Source: Flavobacterium crocinum
Lineage (GTDB): Bacteria > Bacteroidota > Bacteroidia > Flavobacteriales > Flavobacteriaceae
Direction: 5' to 3'
Length of the DNA stretch: 64,000 bases
NCBI RefSeq assembly: GCF_003122385.1
Contig: NZ_CP029255.1
Span: 1,922,001 to 1,986,000 of the forward strand
In this document: one piece after another, positions 34,860-42,221 of the stretch
Position numbering within the stretch: the first letter of the stretch is position 1
Layout of the letters: each line of letters opens with the position of its first letter
Notes under the pieces: model-generated
What the model was told of the DNA's origin: nothing
Database searches by the model: none
Seen by the model: only the letters and a program-made list of their open reading frames with translations
Translations under genes and position numbers: made by a program

Positions 34860-35297
34860 ATGGAAAAATTAGTGTTTAACAGTGAGATTAAAGCTTCTAA
34901 AGAAAAAATTTGGAAGGTTTTATGGGATGATGAAACGTACAGAAAGTGGACAAACGTTTTTGCCGAAGGAAGTTACGCTGAATCGAATTGGAACGAAGGT
35001 GATAAAATTTATTTTTTAGGACCAGGCGGAGGAGGAATGAATAGCATTATTGAAAAGAAAATTCCGTACGAATATATGGCTTTTAAACATTTGGGAGAAA
35101 TAAAGGATTTTAAGGAAGTGCCTATTGGTGATAAAGCGAATGAATGGAGCGGTTCAATGGAAACATATAGACTGGATCAAAAAGGCGATTTTGTAGATCT
35201 TCATGTTGAAGTAGATGTAATTGAACAACATTTGGATTATTTTAAACATGCTTTTCCTAAAGCTTTAGAAATTATTAAGGAATTGGCTGAAGGATGA
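34860..35297 (+). CDS. SRPBCC-family protein, copy 2
   Basis: A 145-residue AHSA1-like protein beginning MEKLVFNSEIKASKEKIWKVLW, with the DDETYRKWTNVFAEGSYAES loop and a long C-terminal helix. It is only distantly similar to copy 1 (33923-34327) but of the same fold. It starts two bases after VOC copy 2. Its 3' side carries a 7-bp tandem array. Confidence 0.9.
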   Translation: MEKLVFNSEIKASKEKIWKVLWDDETYRKWTNVFAEGSYAESNWNEGDKIYFLGPGGGGMNSIIEKKIPYEYMAFKHLGEIKDFKEVPIGDKANEWSGSMETYRLDQKGDFVDLHVEVDVIEQHLDYFKHAFPKALEIIKELAEG

Positions 35298-35378
35298 GAA
35301 AATAGAGAATAGAGAATAGAAAATAGAAAATAGAAAATAGAAAATAGAAAATAGAAAATAGAATAAAGAGAATAGAAT
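35296..35378. repeat. Tandem array of 7-bp units (AGAAAAT)
   Basis: About ten imperfect copies of AGAAAAT, with some AGAGAAT variants, follow the SRPBCC stop directly. Non-coding; likely slipped-strand variable. Confidence 0.85.
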
Positions 35379-35395
35379 TAAGAATTATTTTTTAT

Positions 35396-35436
35396 AAACA
35401 ACAAACAACAAACAACAAACAACAAACAACAAACAA
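35396..35436. repeat. Tandem array of 7-bp units (CAACAAA)
   Basis: About five to six copies of CAACAAA in a row lie 25-65 bases upstream of the next VOC start. It replaces the usual spacer, so copy number could affect expression of the next gene. Confidence 0.85.
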
Positions 35437-35460
35437 TTAACATTAAAAACATAAAACATC

Positions 35461-35904
35461 ATGGCAGCAATAAATCCATATTTAATGTTTAACGGAACTT
35501 GCGAAGCAGCGTTCTTGTTTTATAAATCAGTTTTTGGCGGTGATTTTCCATATATCGGAAAATATAAAGATGCTCCAACAGAAGAAGGAGATGCACCACT
35601 TTCAGAAGAGGCTTTAAACCGAATCATGCATGTTTCACTTCCAATTGGAAATACTATTTTAATGGGGAGTGATAGTCATCCAAAATACGGAGATGTAGGT
35701 TTTGGAGATAATTTCTCTATTTCTGTCAATACAGAAAGTAGAGAAGAGGCAGATAAAATCTTCAACGGACTTTCAGCAGGAGGAAAAGTAGAAATGCCTA
35801 TGGATGATACTTTCTGGGGATCTTATTTCGGAATGTTTAAAGACAAATTCGGCGTAAACTGGATGGTGAGTTTTGACAAAAATATCCCGGCGGGAGAATT
35901 TTAA
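35461..35904 (+). CDS. PhnB-like VOC protein
   Basis: A 147-residue VOC-fold protein of the PhnB/3-demethylubiquinone-methyltransferase-like group: INPYLMFNGTCEAAFLFYKSVFGG start and FWGSYFGMFKDKFGVNWMVSFD end. Function unknown for most members. It closes the VOC/SRPBCC series but is separated from it by two tandem arrays. Confidence 0.92.
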   Translation: MAAINPYLMFNGTCEAAFLFYKSVFGGDFPYIGKYKDAPTEEGDAPLSEEALNRIMHVSLPIGNTILMGSDSHPKYGDVGFGDNFSISVNTESREEADKIFNGLSAGGKVEMPMDDTFWGSYFGMFKDKFGVNWMVSFDKNIPAGEF

Positions 35905-36054
35905 AGTTATGTTATTTTAATAGTAGAACATAATTGTTAAATTACTTGATAAAGCACATGAAAATGTGCTTTATCGTTTTAAAAAAACAAAGATTATTCT
36001 TTTTTATAAACAAGAGATTGCCGATTTTTGTCGCTTTAAAATCAAGAAGATAAA

Positions 36055-37284
36055 ATGGCAGTAGAAGATAAAGAAATAATTTTATTAAAGGTTTCAGGAC
36101 ACGATAAAATTGGAGTTACAGCGGGTTTAACAGCCGTGTTGGCAGCATACGATGCTAATATTTTAGATATTGGCCAGGCCGATATTCACGATACACTTTC
36201 TTTAGGAATTTTGTTCGAAATTGCTGCAGGATCTTCGTCTGCACCGGTTTTAAAAGATCTTTTGTTTAAGGCTTACGAACTGGAAATCAAAGTTAAATTT
36301 ATTCCAATTTCTATAGACGACTATGAAAAATGGGTAAAATCGCAATCAAAACAACGTTACATTATCAATATTTTGGGTGAAAAACTGGCAGCTTCTCAGT
36401 TGGCCGCAGTAACCAAAATCATGTCAGATCAAAACCTGAATATCGATTCGATTATAAGATTAACAGGAAGAACTTCTATTGTCGAAAAAGAACAATATCC
36501 TCGTTCTTGTATTCAATTATCTGTAACAGGCGAAATTGTAAACAAAATTATCATGACGGCAAGTTTCATGGAAATTTCCAGAACGCTTAATGTCGATATT
36601 TCATTCCAGGAAGATAATATTTACAGAAGAAACCGTCGTTTGGTTTGTTTCGATATGGATTCAACTTTAATCCAAACCGAAGTAATCGACGAATTGGCTG
36701 AACTAAACGGAGTAGGCGATCAGGTTCGCGCCATCACAGAATCGGCTATGAATGGAGAAATTGATTTCAACGAAAGTTTCAAAAAACGCATGGCTTTGCT
36801 GGAAGGTTTGAGTGAAGAAGTATTGCAGAAAGTGGCAGTTAATTTGCCAATTACGCAAGGAGCACATCGTTTAATGAAAGCCCTGAAATATTACGGTTAT
36901 AAAACAGCCATTCTTTCCGGAGGATTTACTTATTTTGGAGAATACCTTCAAAAAGAATTAGGAATAGATTACGTTCACGCCAATCAATTAGAGATAAAAG
37001 ACGGAAAACTAACCGGTAAATATATCGGTGATATCGTTGACGGTCAGAAAAAGGCCGAATACTTAAAAGCAATTGCCGAAAAAGAAGGAATTCATATCAA
37101 TCAGACAATCGCAGTTGGTGATGGAGCAAACGATTTACCAATGCTGAATTTAGCTGGTTTAGGAATCGCTTTCCATGCCAAACCAAAAGTAAAAGAAAGT
37201 GCATCAACTTCTATTTCCAGTTTAGGATTGGATGGTGTTTTATATCTTTTAGGATATCATGACCGATATATTGATATGATGTAA
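36055..37284 (+). CDS. serB: Phosphoserine phosphatase with tandem ACT domains
   Basis: SerB makes L-serine from phosphoserine, the last step of serine synthesis. The N-terminal half (about 8-185) holds two ACT-like regulatory domains (VSGHDKIGVTAGL, ILGEKLAASQLAAV), and the HAD domain follows with motif I DMDST (200-204), motif II in ILSGGFTYF and motif III VGDGANDLPML. Length 409 is normal for the ACT-containing type. The ACT domains suggest feedback by serine, as known in mycobacterial SerB2. Confidence 0.96.
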   Translation: MAVEDKEIILLKVSGHDKIGVTAGLTAVLAAYDANILDIGQADIHDTLSLGILFEIAAGSSSAPVLKDLLFKAYELEIKVKFIPISIDDYEKWVKSQSKQRYIINILGEKLAASQLAAVTKIMSDQNLNIDSIIRLTGRTSIVEKEQYPRSCIQLSVTGEIVNKIIMTASFMEISRTLNVDISFQEDNIYRRNRRLVCFDMDSTLIQTEVIDELAELNGVGDQVRAITESAMNGEIDFNESFKKRMALLEGLSEEVLQKVAVNLPITQGAHRLMKALKYYGYKTAILSGGFTYFGEYLQKELGIDYVHANQLEIKDGKLTGKYIGDIVDGQKKAEYLKAIAEKEGIHINQTIAVGDGANDLPMLNLAGLGIAFHAKPKVKESASTSISSLGLDGVLYLLGYHDRYIDMM

Positions 37285-37290
37285 CAAGAT

Positions 37291-37409
37291 TGTCACCCTG
37301 AGCGAAGTCGAACGCTTTCATGTCGAAAAGGGCTTCGACTTCGCTCAGCCTGACAACGTATTTTTGTCATTTCGACGAAGGAGAAATCTCCGCAAGTAAC
37401 TCGACAATC
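37291..37409. repeat. Dispersed palindromic repeat (CCCTGAGCGAAGTCGAA type) with adjoining second repeat
   Basis: CTGAGCGAAGTCGAA (37298-37312) and its exact inverse (37334-37348) form a 15-bp stem, extended imperfectly to GTCACCC / GCCTGAC. Directly behind comes TCATTTCGACGAAGGAGAAATCTCCGC, which I recall as a second abundant Bacteroidota intergenic repeat. GC content is higher than in the surroundings. Confidence 0.8.
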
Positions 37410-37422
37410 AAAATAAAAAAGC

Positions 37423-37463
37423 AAAAACCTCAGTCTTTCTAATAAAGAGCTGAGGTTTTTTAT
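37423..37463. terminator. Intrinsic terminator between serB and the convergent membrane gene
   Basis: AAAAACCTCAG-TCTTT and AAAGAGCTGAGGTTTTT form a long stem with a T run on the plus strand and an A run at the other side, so it can work in both directions. Confidence 0.85.
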
Positions 37464-37468
37464 ATAGG

Positions 37469-37543
37469 CATGTCCCTCTGGGGCGGGCTATCCGTTGCAC
37501 ACGAGCGATAGCGAACTGACGAAGTAATCTTTTGTGGTGAACC
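37469..37543. repeat. Repeat fragment with GGGCGGGCTATCCG motif
   Basis: The motif GGGCGGGCTATCCGTTGCAC followed by AATCTTTTGTGG resembles the right part of the palindromic family at 29049 and 32247. It appears to be a degenerate or truncated copy. Confidence 0.55.
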
Positions 37544-37560
37544 TAAAAATAAATGTATTT

Positions 37561-38076
37561 TTAAAAATTATAAAGTTTTTTTTCTTGTATGATTTTGTAA
37601 ATCTGACTATAAATTTCTTCATTTTTTCCTTTAACCAAACTTAGTTCTGTTTTTATAGCCAAATTATCAGGATTGGTAAATTTAAACATGATTTTTGAAA
37701 GCAAACCTTTTAGCTGTTCCGAATATTTTTCTTTATCTCTTAAAATGAAACGAACAAAAGAGTTTCCTCTAAGCGAAATTAGATCAGCTTTACTAATGTA
37801 TGACCATCGAATTTTAATATCATTTATGTGGTCAATTAAATAATCATCTGTTAATTCTAATGCCGGAAGTTTTTTTAAATTTCTATATAAATTTTTAATT
37901 GTTTTTCTAAAATGTTTCCCTGTTATTGTTAAAACAATCAGAGAGGCAATAATACCTAAAGGTTGATTATTACTTAAAGCAAATAACAATATCAACCCGC
38001 TAAATAGAATTAGAAAAAGCAATGAGTCAACCCATAATTTGAGAGCGAAATATGGATAAAGAATTTTCACCTTCAA
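37561..38076 (-). CDS. Hypothetical membrane protein
   Basis: A 171-residue protein with two membrane segments near the N-terminus (about 12-32 and 36-55) and a cytoplasmic, Lys-rich C-terminal part with strands such as LTDDYLIDHINDIKIRWSYISKADLISLRG, resembling a PH-like/STM3941-type domain. I do not recognise the family with confidence. Its start overlaps the stop of the upstream gene by four bases (ATGA), so both are translated together. Confidence 0.65.
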   Translation of the reverse strand: MKVKILYPYFALKLWVDSLLFLILFSGLILLFALSNNQPLGIIASLIVLTITGKHFRKTIKNLYRNLKKLPALELTDDYLIDHINDIKIRWSYISKADLISLRGNSFVRFILRDKEKYSEQLKGLLSKIMFKFTNPDNLAIKTELSLVKGKNEEIYSQIYKIIQEKKLYNF

Positions 38077-38312
38077 TTTCTAGACTCCAATTCCTTCTTA
38101 ATCTCTCTCAAAGTATTCATATTCAAAATAAAAATAGGAAGAAGTGCAATCGGGATAACATTCGAGGCGCTAAAACCTTTATTGGCAATCAAAAAGATGT
38201 TAAGACCAAATAAAAGAAGTAAAATGACACCAAATAAATAGGTCACCGTTTTTAATGATTTCTGAGTTTTGATTAGTTCATCACTAGTCATTTCGTTGAA
38301 CTTCTTTTTCAT
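38073..38312 (-). CDS. Small two-helix membrane protein
   Basis: A 79-residue protein with a charged N-terminus (KKKFNEMTSDELIKTQKSLK), two hydrophobic segments (about 25-45 and 49-65) and a charged C-terminus. I do not recognise the family. It is coupled to the downstream hypothetical membrane gene and lies 32 bases after the GH3-like start region on the same strand. Confidence 0.6.
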   Translation of the reverse strand: MKKKFNEMTSDELIKTQKSLKTVTYLFGVILLLLFGLNIFLIANKGFSASNVIPIALLPIFILNMNTLREIKKELESRN

Positions 38313-38344
38313 TTTGGTTGGTTTTGTTGGAATTTGGGTAAAAT

Positions 38345-39868
38345 TTATATTTTGGTTGGTTGCATTTCTTTCAACTGTTCCAGATAATCTCTCTGGTTAG
38401 AAAGTCTTGGAATTTTATGCTGTCCGCCTAATTTATCTCTTTCTTTCAGCCAGTCATAAAAAAGATTTTCTCTGGCTACATTAATCACCAGCGGATTTAA
38501 AGTCATATTATTGTAGCGTTTTGCCTCATAATCAGAATTTAAAGTCTGCAGGGTTTCATCCAGAACTTTTTGGAAAAGACCAACATCAGCCGGTTTTTTC
38601 TTGAATTCGATCATCCATTCATGGGCACCTTTTTCTTTGTCCTGCATAAAAATTGGTGCAACGGTGTAATCGATAACTTCTGTTTGTGTTACCTGACACG
38701 CTTTTGCAATCGCCTGATCGGTATTTTCGACCATTAATTCTTCTCCAAAAACATTGATATGATGTTTGGTTCTTCCCGTAACTCTAATTCGATACGGATT
38801 CAATGAAGTAAAACGAACCGTATCGCCAATTAAATAGCGCCATAAACCAGAATTTGTAGTAATGACAATCGCATAGTTTTTATTCAATTCAACATCTGCT
38901 AAACGAACCACTTTTTGATTTGGAGTTCCAAAAGTATCCATTGGAATAAATTCGTAGAAAATTCCGTAATCCAGCATCAATAATAAATCGCTGGAATTGT
39001 TCAAATCCTGAATAGCGAAAAAGCCTTCAGAAGCATTATAAATTTCATAGTATTTGAAATCTTTACTTGGTAAAATTTTCTTGTATTGCTCTTTGTAAGG
39101 AGAAAAACTCACACCTCCATGAAAATATACTTCAAGATTTGGCCAGAGTTCTAATAAACTTTGTTTTCCGGTATTTTCTAAAACTTTATTCATTAAAACC
39201 AACATCCAGGAAGGAACTCCGGCAAAACTGGTTACGTTTTCATTTTTAGTTTCGTTGATAATAGCAGCAATTTTAGTTTCCCACTCGCTCATCAAAGAAG
39301 TTTTACTGCTCGGTGTACTGCTGAATTCGGCCCAGATTGGCATGTTTTCAATCAAAATAGCCGATAAGTCTCCAAAGAACGTATTGTTGTTTTCATAAAT
39401 CTGAGAGCTTCCGCCCAAGCGAAGGCTTTTTCCTAAAAACAATTCAGAATCTTCATTATTGTTCAGATAAAGACATAATAAATCTTTACTGCCTTTGTAA
39501 TGACAGTCTTCCAGAGCTTCATTACTCACAGGAATAAATTTACTCTTAGCGTTTGTGGTACCACTGGATTTGGCAAACCATTTAATTGGTGTTTCCCAAA
39601 AAACGTTTTGTTCGCCTAAACGGGTACGTTCTATGAGAGGTTGTAATTCTTCATAAGTGGCAATAGGGACTCTTTCAGCGAAGGTTTGATAAGAGCTGAT
39701 AGTCGAAAATTCATATTTTTTTCCAATAACCGTATTTTCGGATGCTGTTATTAAGTTGTGCAATAATTCTTCCTGAACTTCATTGGGGTATTTTAAAAAA
39801 AGCTCTATTTGATGAATCCTTTGTTTAAGAACCCAAGAAGCAAACGAATTAATTATGGATAAAGGCAT
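38345..39868 (-). CDS. GH3-family acyl-adenylating enzyme-like protein
   Basis: A 507-residue protein of the GH3 group within the ANL adenylating superfamily. The P-loop-like IKWFAKSSGTTNAKSKFIPVS (motif I) is about residues 97-117, and YEIYNASEGFFAIQ and YLIGDTVRFT follow in the right order, with the C-terminal lid after RIRVTGRTKHHINVFGEELM. In plants GH3 enzymes conjugate hormones to amino acids; the bacterial substrates are unknown. It sits alone before the two small membrane genes. Confidence 0.92.
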   Translation of the reverse strand: MPLSIINSFASWVLKQRIHQIELFLKYPNEVQEELLHNLITASENTVIGKKYEFSTISSYQTFAERVPIATYEELQPLIERTRLGEQNVFWETPIKWFAKSSGTTNAKSKFIPVSNEALEDCHYKGSKDLLCLYLNNNEDSELFLGKSLRLGGSSQIYENNNTFFGDLSAILIENMPIWAEFSSTPSSKTSLMSEWETKIAAIINETKNENVTSFAGVPSWMLVLMNKVLENTGKQSLLELWPNLEVYFHGGVSFSPYKEQYKKILPSKDFKYYEIYNASEGFFAIQDLNNSSDLLLMLDYGIFYEFIPMDTFGTPNQKVVRLADVELNKNYAIVITTNSGLWRYLIGDTVRFTSLNPYRIRVTGRTKHHINVFGEELMVENTDQAIAKACQVTQTEVIDYTVAPIFMQDKEKGAHEWMIEFKKKPADVGLFQKVLDETLQTLNSDYEAKRYNNMTLNPLVINVARENLFYDWLKERDKLGGQHKIPRLSNQRDYLEQLKEMQPTKI

Positions 39869-39941
39869 GAATTATGATTTTTAGATTTACTGATTTTAGG
39901 TTTTAAATCTCACAATCCATGTAAAACAAAAAACTTAAAAT

Positions 39942-39971
39942 TTGAATATAGGGAGACAAATAGTAACTTTG
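39942..39971 (+). promoter_or_regulatory. Promoter upstream of the DUF2797 gene
   Basis: TTG (39942-39944) and TAACTTTG (39964-39971) are 19 bases apart, a near-ideal Bacteroidota promoter. It would give a leader of about 130 bases to the ATG at 40111. I see no riboswitch in it. Confidence 0.65.
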
Positions 39972-40110
39972 TCTTCATATCAAAAATAGTGTTTTTTTGT
40001 AAAAAACAATTCGATTTAAGACAAAGATTCTACTAATAAGGTCGAATTTTAACACTAAAAATTTTAATTCTGTTGATTCATCTAAATCAGCAATATAAAT
40101 CAAAATAGCA

Positions 40111-40905
40111 ATGCAATATCAAGGTGTCCTGACAAAAATGCAAACCGAATTGGGAAGTCCAATTCAATATTATTTAGTTTTTGAAGATAGTTTTCTAAAC
40201 GTGAATCAATTATTGGATAAAGAAATCGAAATCAATTTTGTTGGTTTTCAATGTTTGAATTGCGGTAAAAAGAAAAAAATATACCGACAAGGTTTTTGTT
40301 ACGAATGTTTTTATTCAAGTCCCGCAGTTGGGGATTGGATTATGAGACCAGAATTAAGTACAGCGCATTTAGGAATTGCAGACCGAGATTTAGATTACGA
40401 ATCTAAAGTACAACTGCAGCCACATATTGTATATTTGGCAGCTGCTTGTGAAATTAAAGTTGGCGTAACCCGTAAAACTCAAGTTCCAACGCGCTGGATT
40501 GATCAAGGTGCCTCACAGGCCATTGCTGTTGTGGAAGTCCCGAACAGATATTTGGCAGGAATTACAGAGGTAGCTTTGAAAAATCATTATACAGATAAAA
40601 CCAACTGGAGAAAAATGCTTCAAAATTCTGTTGAGGTTTTTGATTTGGTAGCAGAAAAAGTAAAGATTGAAAGTTTAATTCCGGATGAGGTTAAAGAATA
40701 CTTTTATTCTCAAAAGAATGATTTATACGAATTGCAATATCCGGTTTTGAGTTATCCTGCAAAAGTAAACAGTTTAAATTTGGATAAAACACCTTCATTT
40801 AGTGGTAAATTAACTGGAATAAAAGGACAGTATTTGCTTTTTGAAAACGGAACAGTGTTCAATATACGTGGTTCAGAAGGCTATGTTGTGACCATAGACG
40901 TGTAA
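40111..40905 (+). CDS. DUF2797-family zinc-finger protein
   Basis: A 264-residue cytoplasmic protein. A four-cysteine zinc site is visible (C48, C51, C63, C66: CLNCG and CYECF), followed by the DUF2797 core with QPHIVYLA, KVGVTRKTQVPTRWIDQGA and EVPNRYLAGITEVALK. The KVGVTR-type core resembles GIY-YIG nuclease strand patterns, and DUF2797 has been linked by me only loosely to that fold. Function unknown. The leader is long and promoter well formed. Confidence 0.9.
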   Translation: MQYQGVLTKMQTELGSPIQYYLVFEDSFLNVNQLLDKEIEINFVGFQCLNCGKKKKIYRQGFCYECFYSSPAVGDWIMRPELSTAHLGIADRDLDYESKVQLQPHIVYLAAACEIKVGVTRKTQVPTRWIDQGASQAIAVVEVPNRYLAGITEVALKNHYTDKTNWRKMLQNSVEVFDLVAEKVKIESLIPDEVKEYFYSQKNDLYELQYPVLSYPAKVNSLNLDKTPSFSGKLTGIKGQYLLFENGTVFNIRGSEGYVVTIDV

Positions 40906-41072
40906 GGTTTTATTATCAAATCGTTGTGTTTTTTTGCTTTTAAGTTATTTTAATTTAAAATTTACAATTTATTTTGTGGTTTTGTGTTAATTAGTTGATG
41001 AATAATTATAGCTTTGATGTGTTGAAGCAAATTTAATTTTCAAAAACAAATACCCCTCAAATTAAATACCAC

Positions 41073-42119
41073 ATGAGTAACTTAAAAAAAGTGAATGCTT
41101 TTAGGCGTTCCCTAATGCGCAATCTGACAAAGAATATCGGCAATTCAAATGTCAGTAATACGGGATCTATTGATAAGAGTAAGATCAAAAAAGTCTTAAT
41201 CTGTAGACCAAATGGCCGATTAGGAAATATGCTTTTAATTACTCCTCTGGTAGAAGAAGTGACTAAAACTTTTCCAGGTTGTAAGATCGATGTTTTTGTA
41301 AAGGGTTTTGTTGCCCCAATTGTTTTTGAAAATTATAATGATGTAGACAAAATTATTCCTCTGCCTAAAAAGCCATTTAAAGAATTAGTAAAATACTTTA
41401 AAGTCTGGACTTTAATTAAAAAACAGAATTACGATATGGTAATTAATGTCGATCAGAATTCATCTTCCGGGAGGCTTGCAGTAAAATTCTCAAACGCTAG
41501 GTACAAGTTCTTTGGAAATCTTCCTGAAAATGTTACTCTGGATCATGACGATTATGAACATATTGCAAAATATCCGGTATATAATTTTAGATACTTTTTA
41601 AGTCAATGTGGGATAGAAGATAAAAATGAGCCGATAACGCTTATAGATTTAAAATTATCTGAAACTGAAATTGCAAACGGTAAGCAAATTTTAGATAAAA
41701 TTATTGATCCGGGTAAAAGAAATATTGCCATTTTTACTTATGCAACTGGTGAAAAATGTTACGGTCCTTCCTGGTGGGAACCATTTTATGCAGAATTAAA
41801 AAAAGAGTTTCCAAACGAAAATATCTTTGAAGTCCTTCCGGTAGAAAATGTTTCTCAAATCAATTTTGAAGCACCTACTTTTTACAGCAAAGATGTTCGT
41901 GAAATTGGTTCTGTTCTGGCAAATGTAGATGTTTTTGTAGGAGCAGACAGCGGAATTATGCATTTGTCCAGCGCTTCTAAAGCCCCGACAATTGGCTTGT
42001 TCTCAGTTTCGAACCTGAAAAAATACGAACCATACGGAAACGGAAGTGTAGGTCTGGATACAAATATTTTTGGGGTTCCGGATTTTATTAAAGTAATAAA
42101 TAAAATTCTAAATAAATAG
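41073..42119 (+). CDS. Glycosyltransferase family 9 (heptosyltransferase-like)
   Basis: A 348-residue GT-B-fold enzyme. VLICRPNGRLGNMLLITPLVEEV at the N-terminal core and FVGADSGIMHLSSASKAPTIGLF at the C-terminus are the two GT9 signatures; the middle has IAIFTYATGEKCYGPSWWEPF. GT9 enzymes add heptose or other sugars to lipopolysaccharide core. The first ~40 residues are an extra basic, Asn/Ser-rich extension. It is followed by a strong terminator. Confidence 0.92.
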   Translation: MSNLKKVNAFRRSLMRNLTKNIGNSNVSNTGSIDKSKIKKVLICRPNGRLGNMLLITPLVEEVTKTFPGCKIDVFVKGFVAPIVFENYNDVDKIIPLPKKPFKELVKYFKVWTLIKKQNYDMVINVDQNSSSGRLAVKFSNARYKFFGNLPENVTLDHDDYEHIAKYPVYNFRYFLSQCGIEDKNEPITLIDLKLSETEIANGKQILDKIIDPGKRNIAIFTYATGEKCYGPSWWEPFYAELKKEFPNENIFEVLPVENVSQINFEAPTFYSKDVREIGSVLANVDVFVGADSGIMHLSSASKAPTIGLFSVSNLKKYEPYGNGSVGLDTNIFGVPDFIKVINKILNK

Positions 42120-42143
42120 AATTCAGAAAATAAACAAAAAAGA

Positions 42144-42178
42144 AAATCCTGTTCAAGAATCTGAACAGGATTTTTTAT
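42144..42178. terminator. Intrinsic terminator between convergent GT9 and AsmA genes
   Basis: AAATCCTGTTCA-AGAATC-TGAACAGGATTT is an 11-bp or longer stem with T run right and A run left. Confidence 0.92.
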
Positions 42179-42221
42179 TTATTAAAGCGAACTAAAAAAC
42201 TTAGTATCTCAGCATCTTAGC

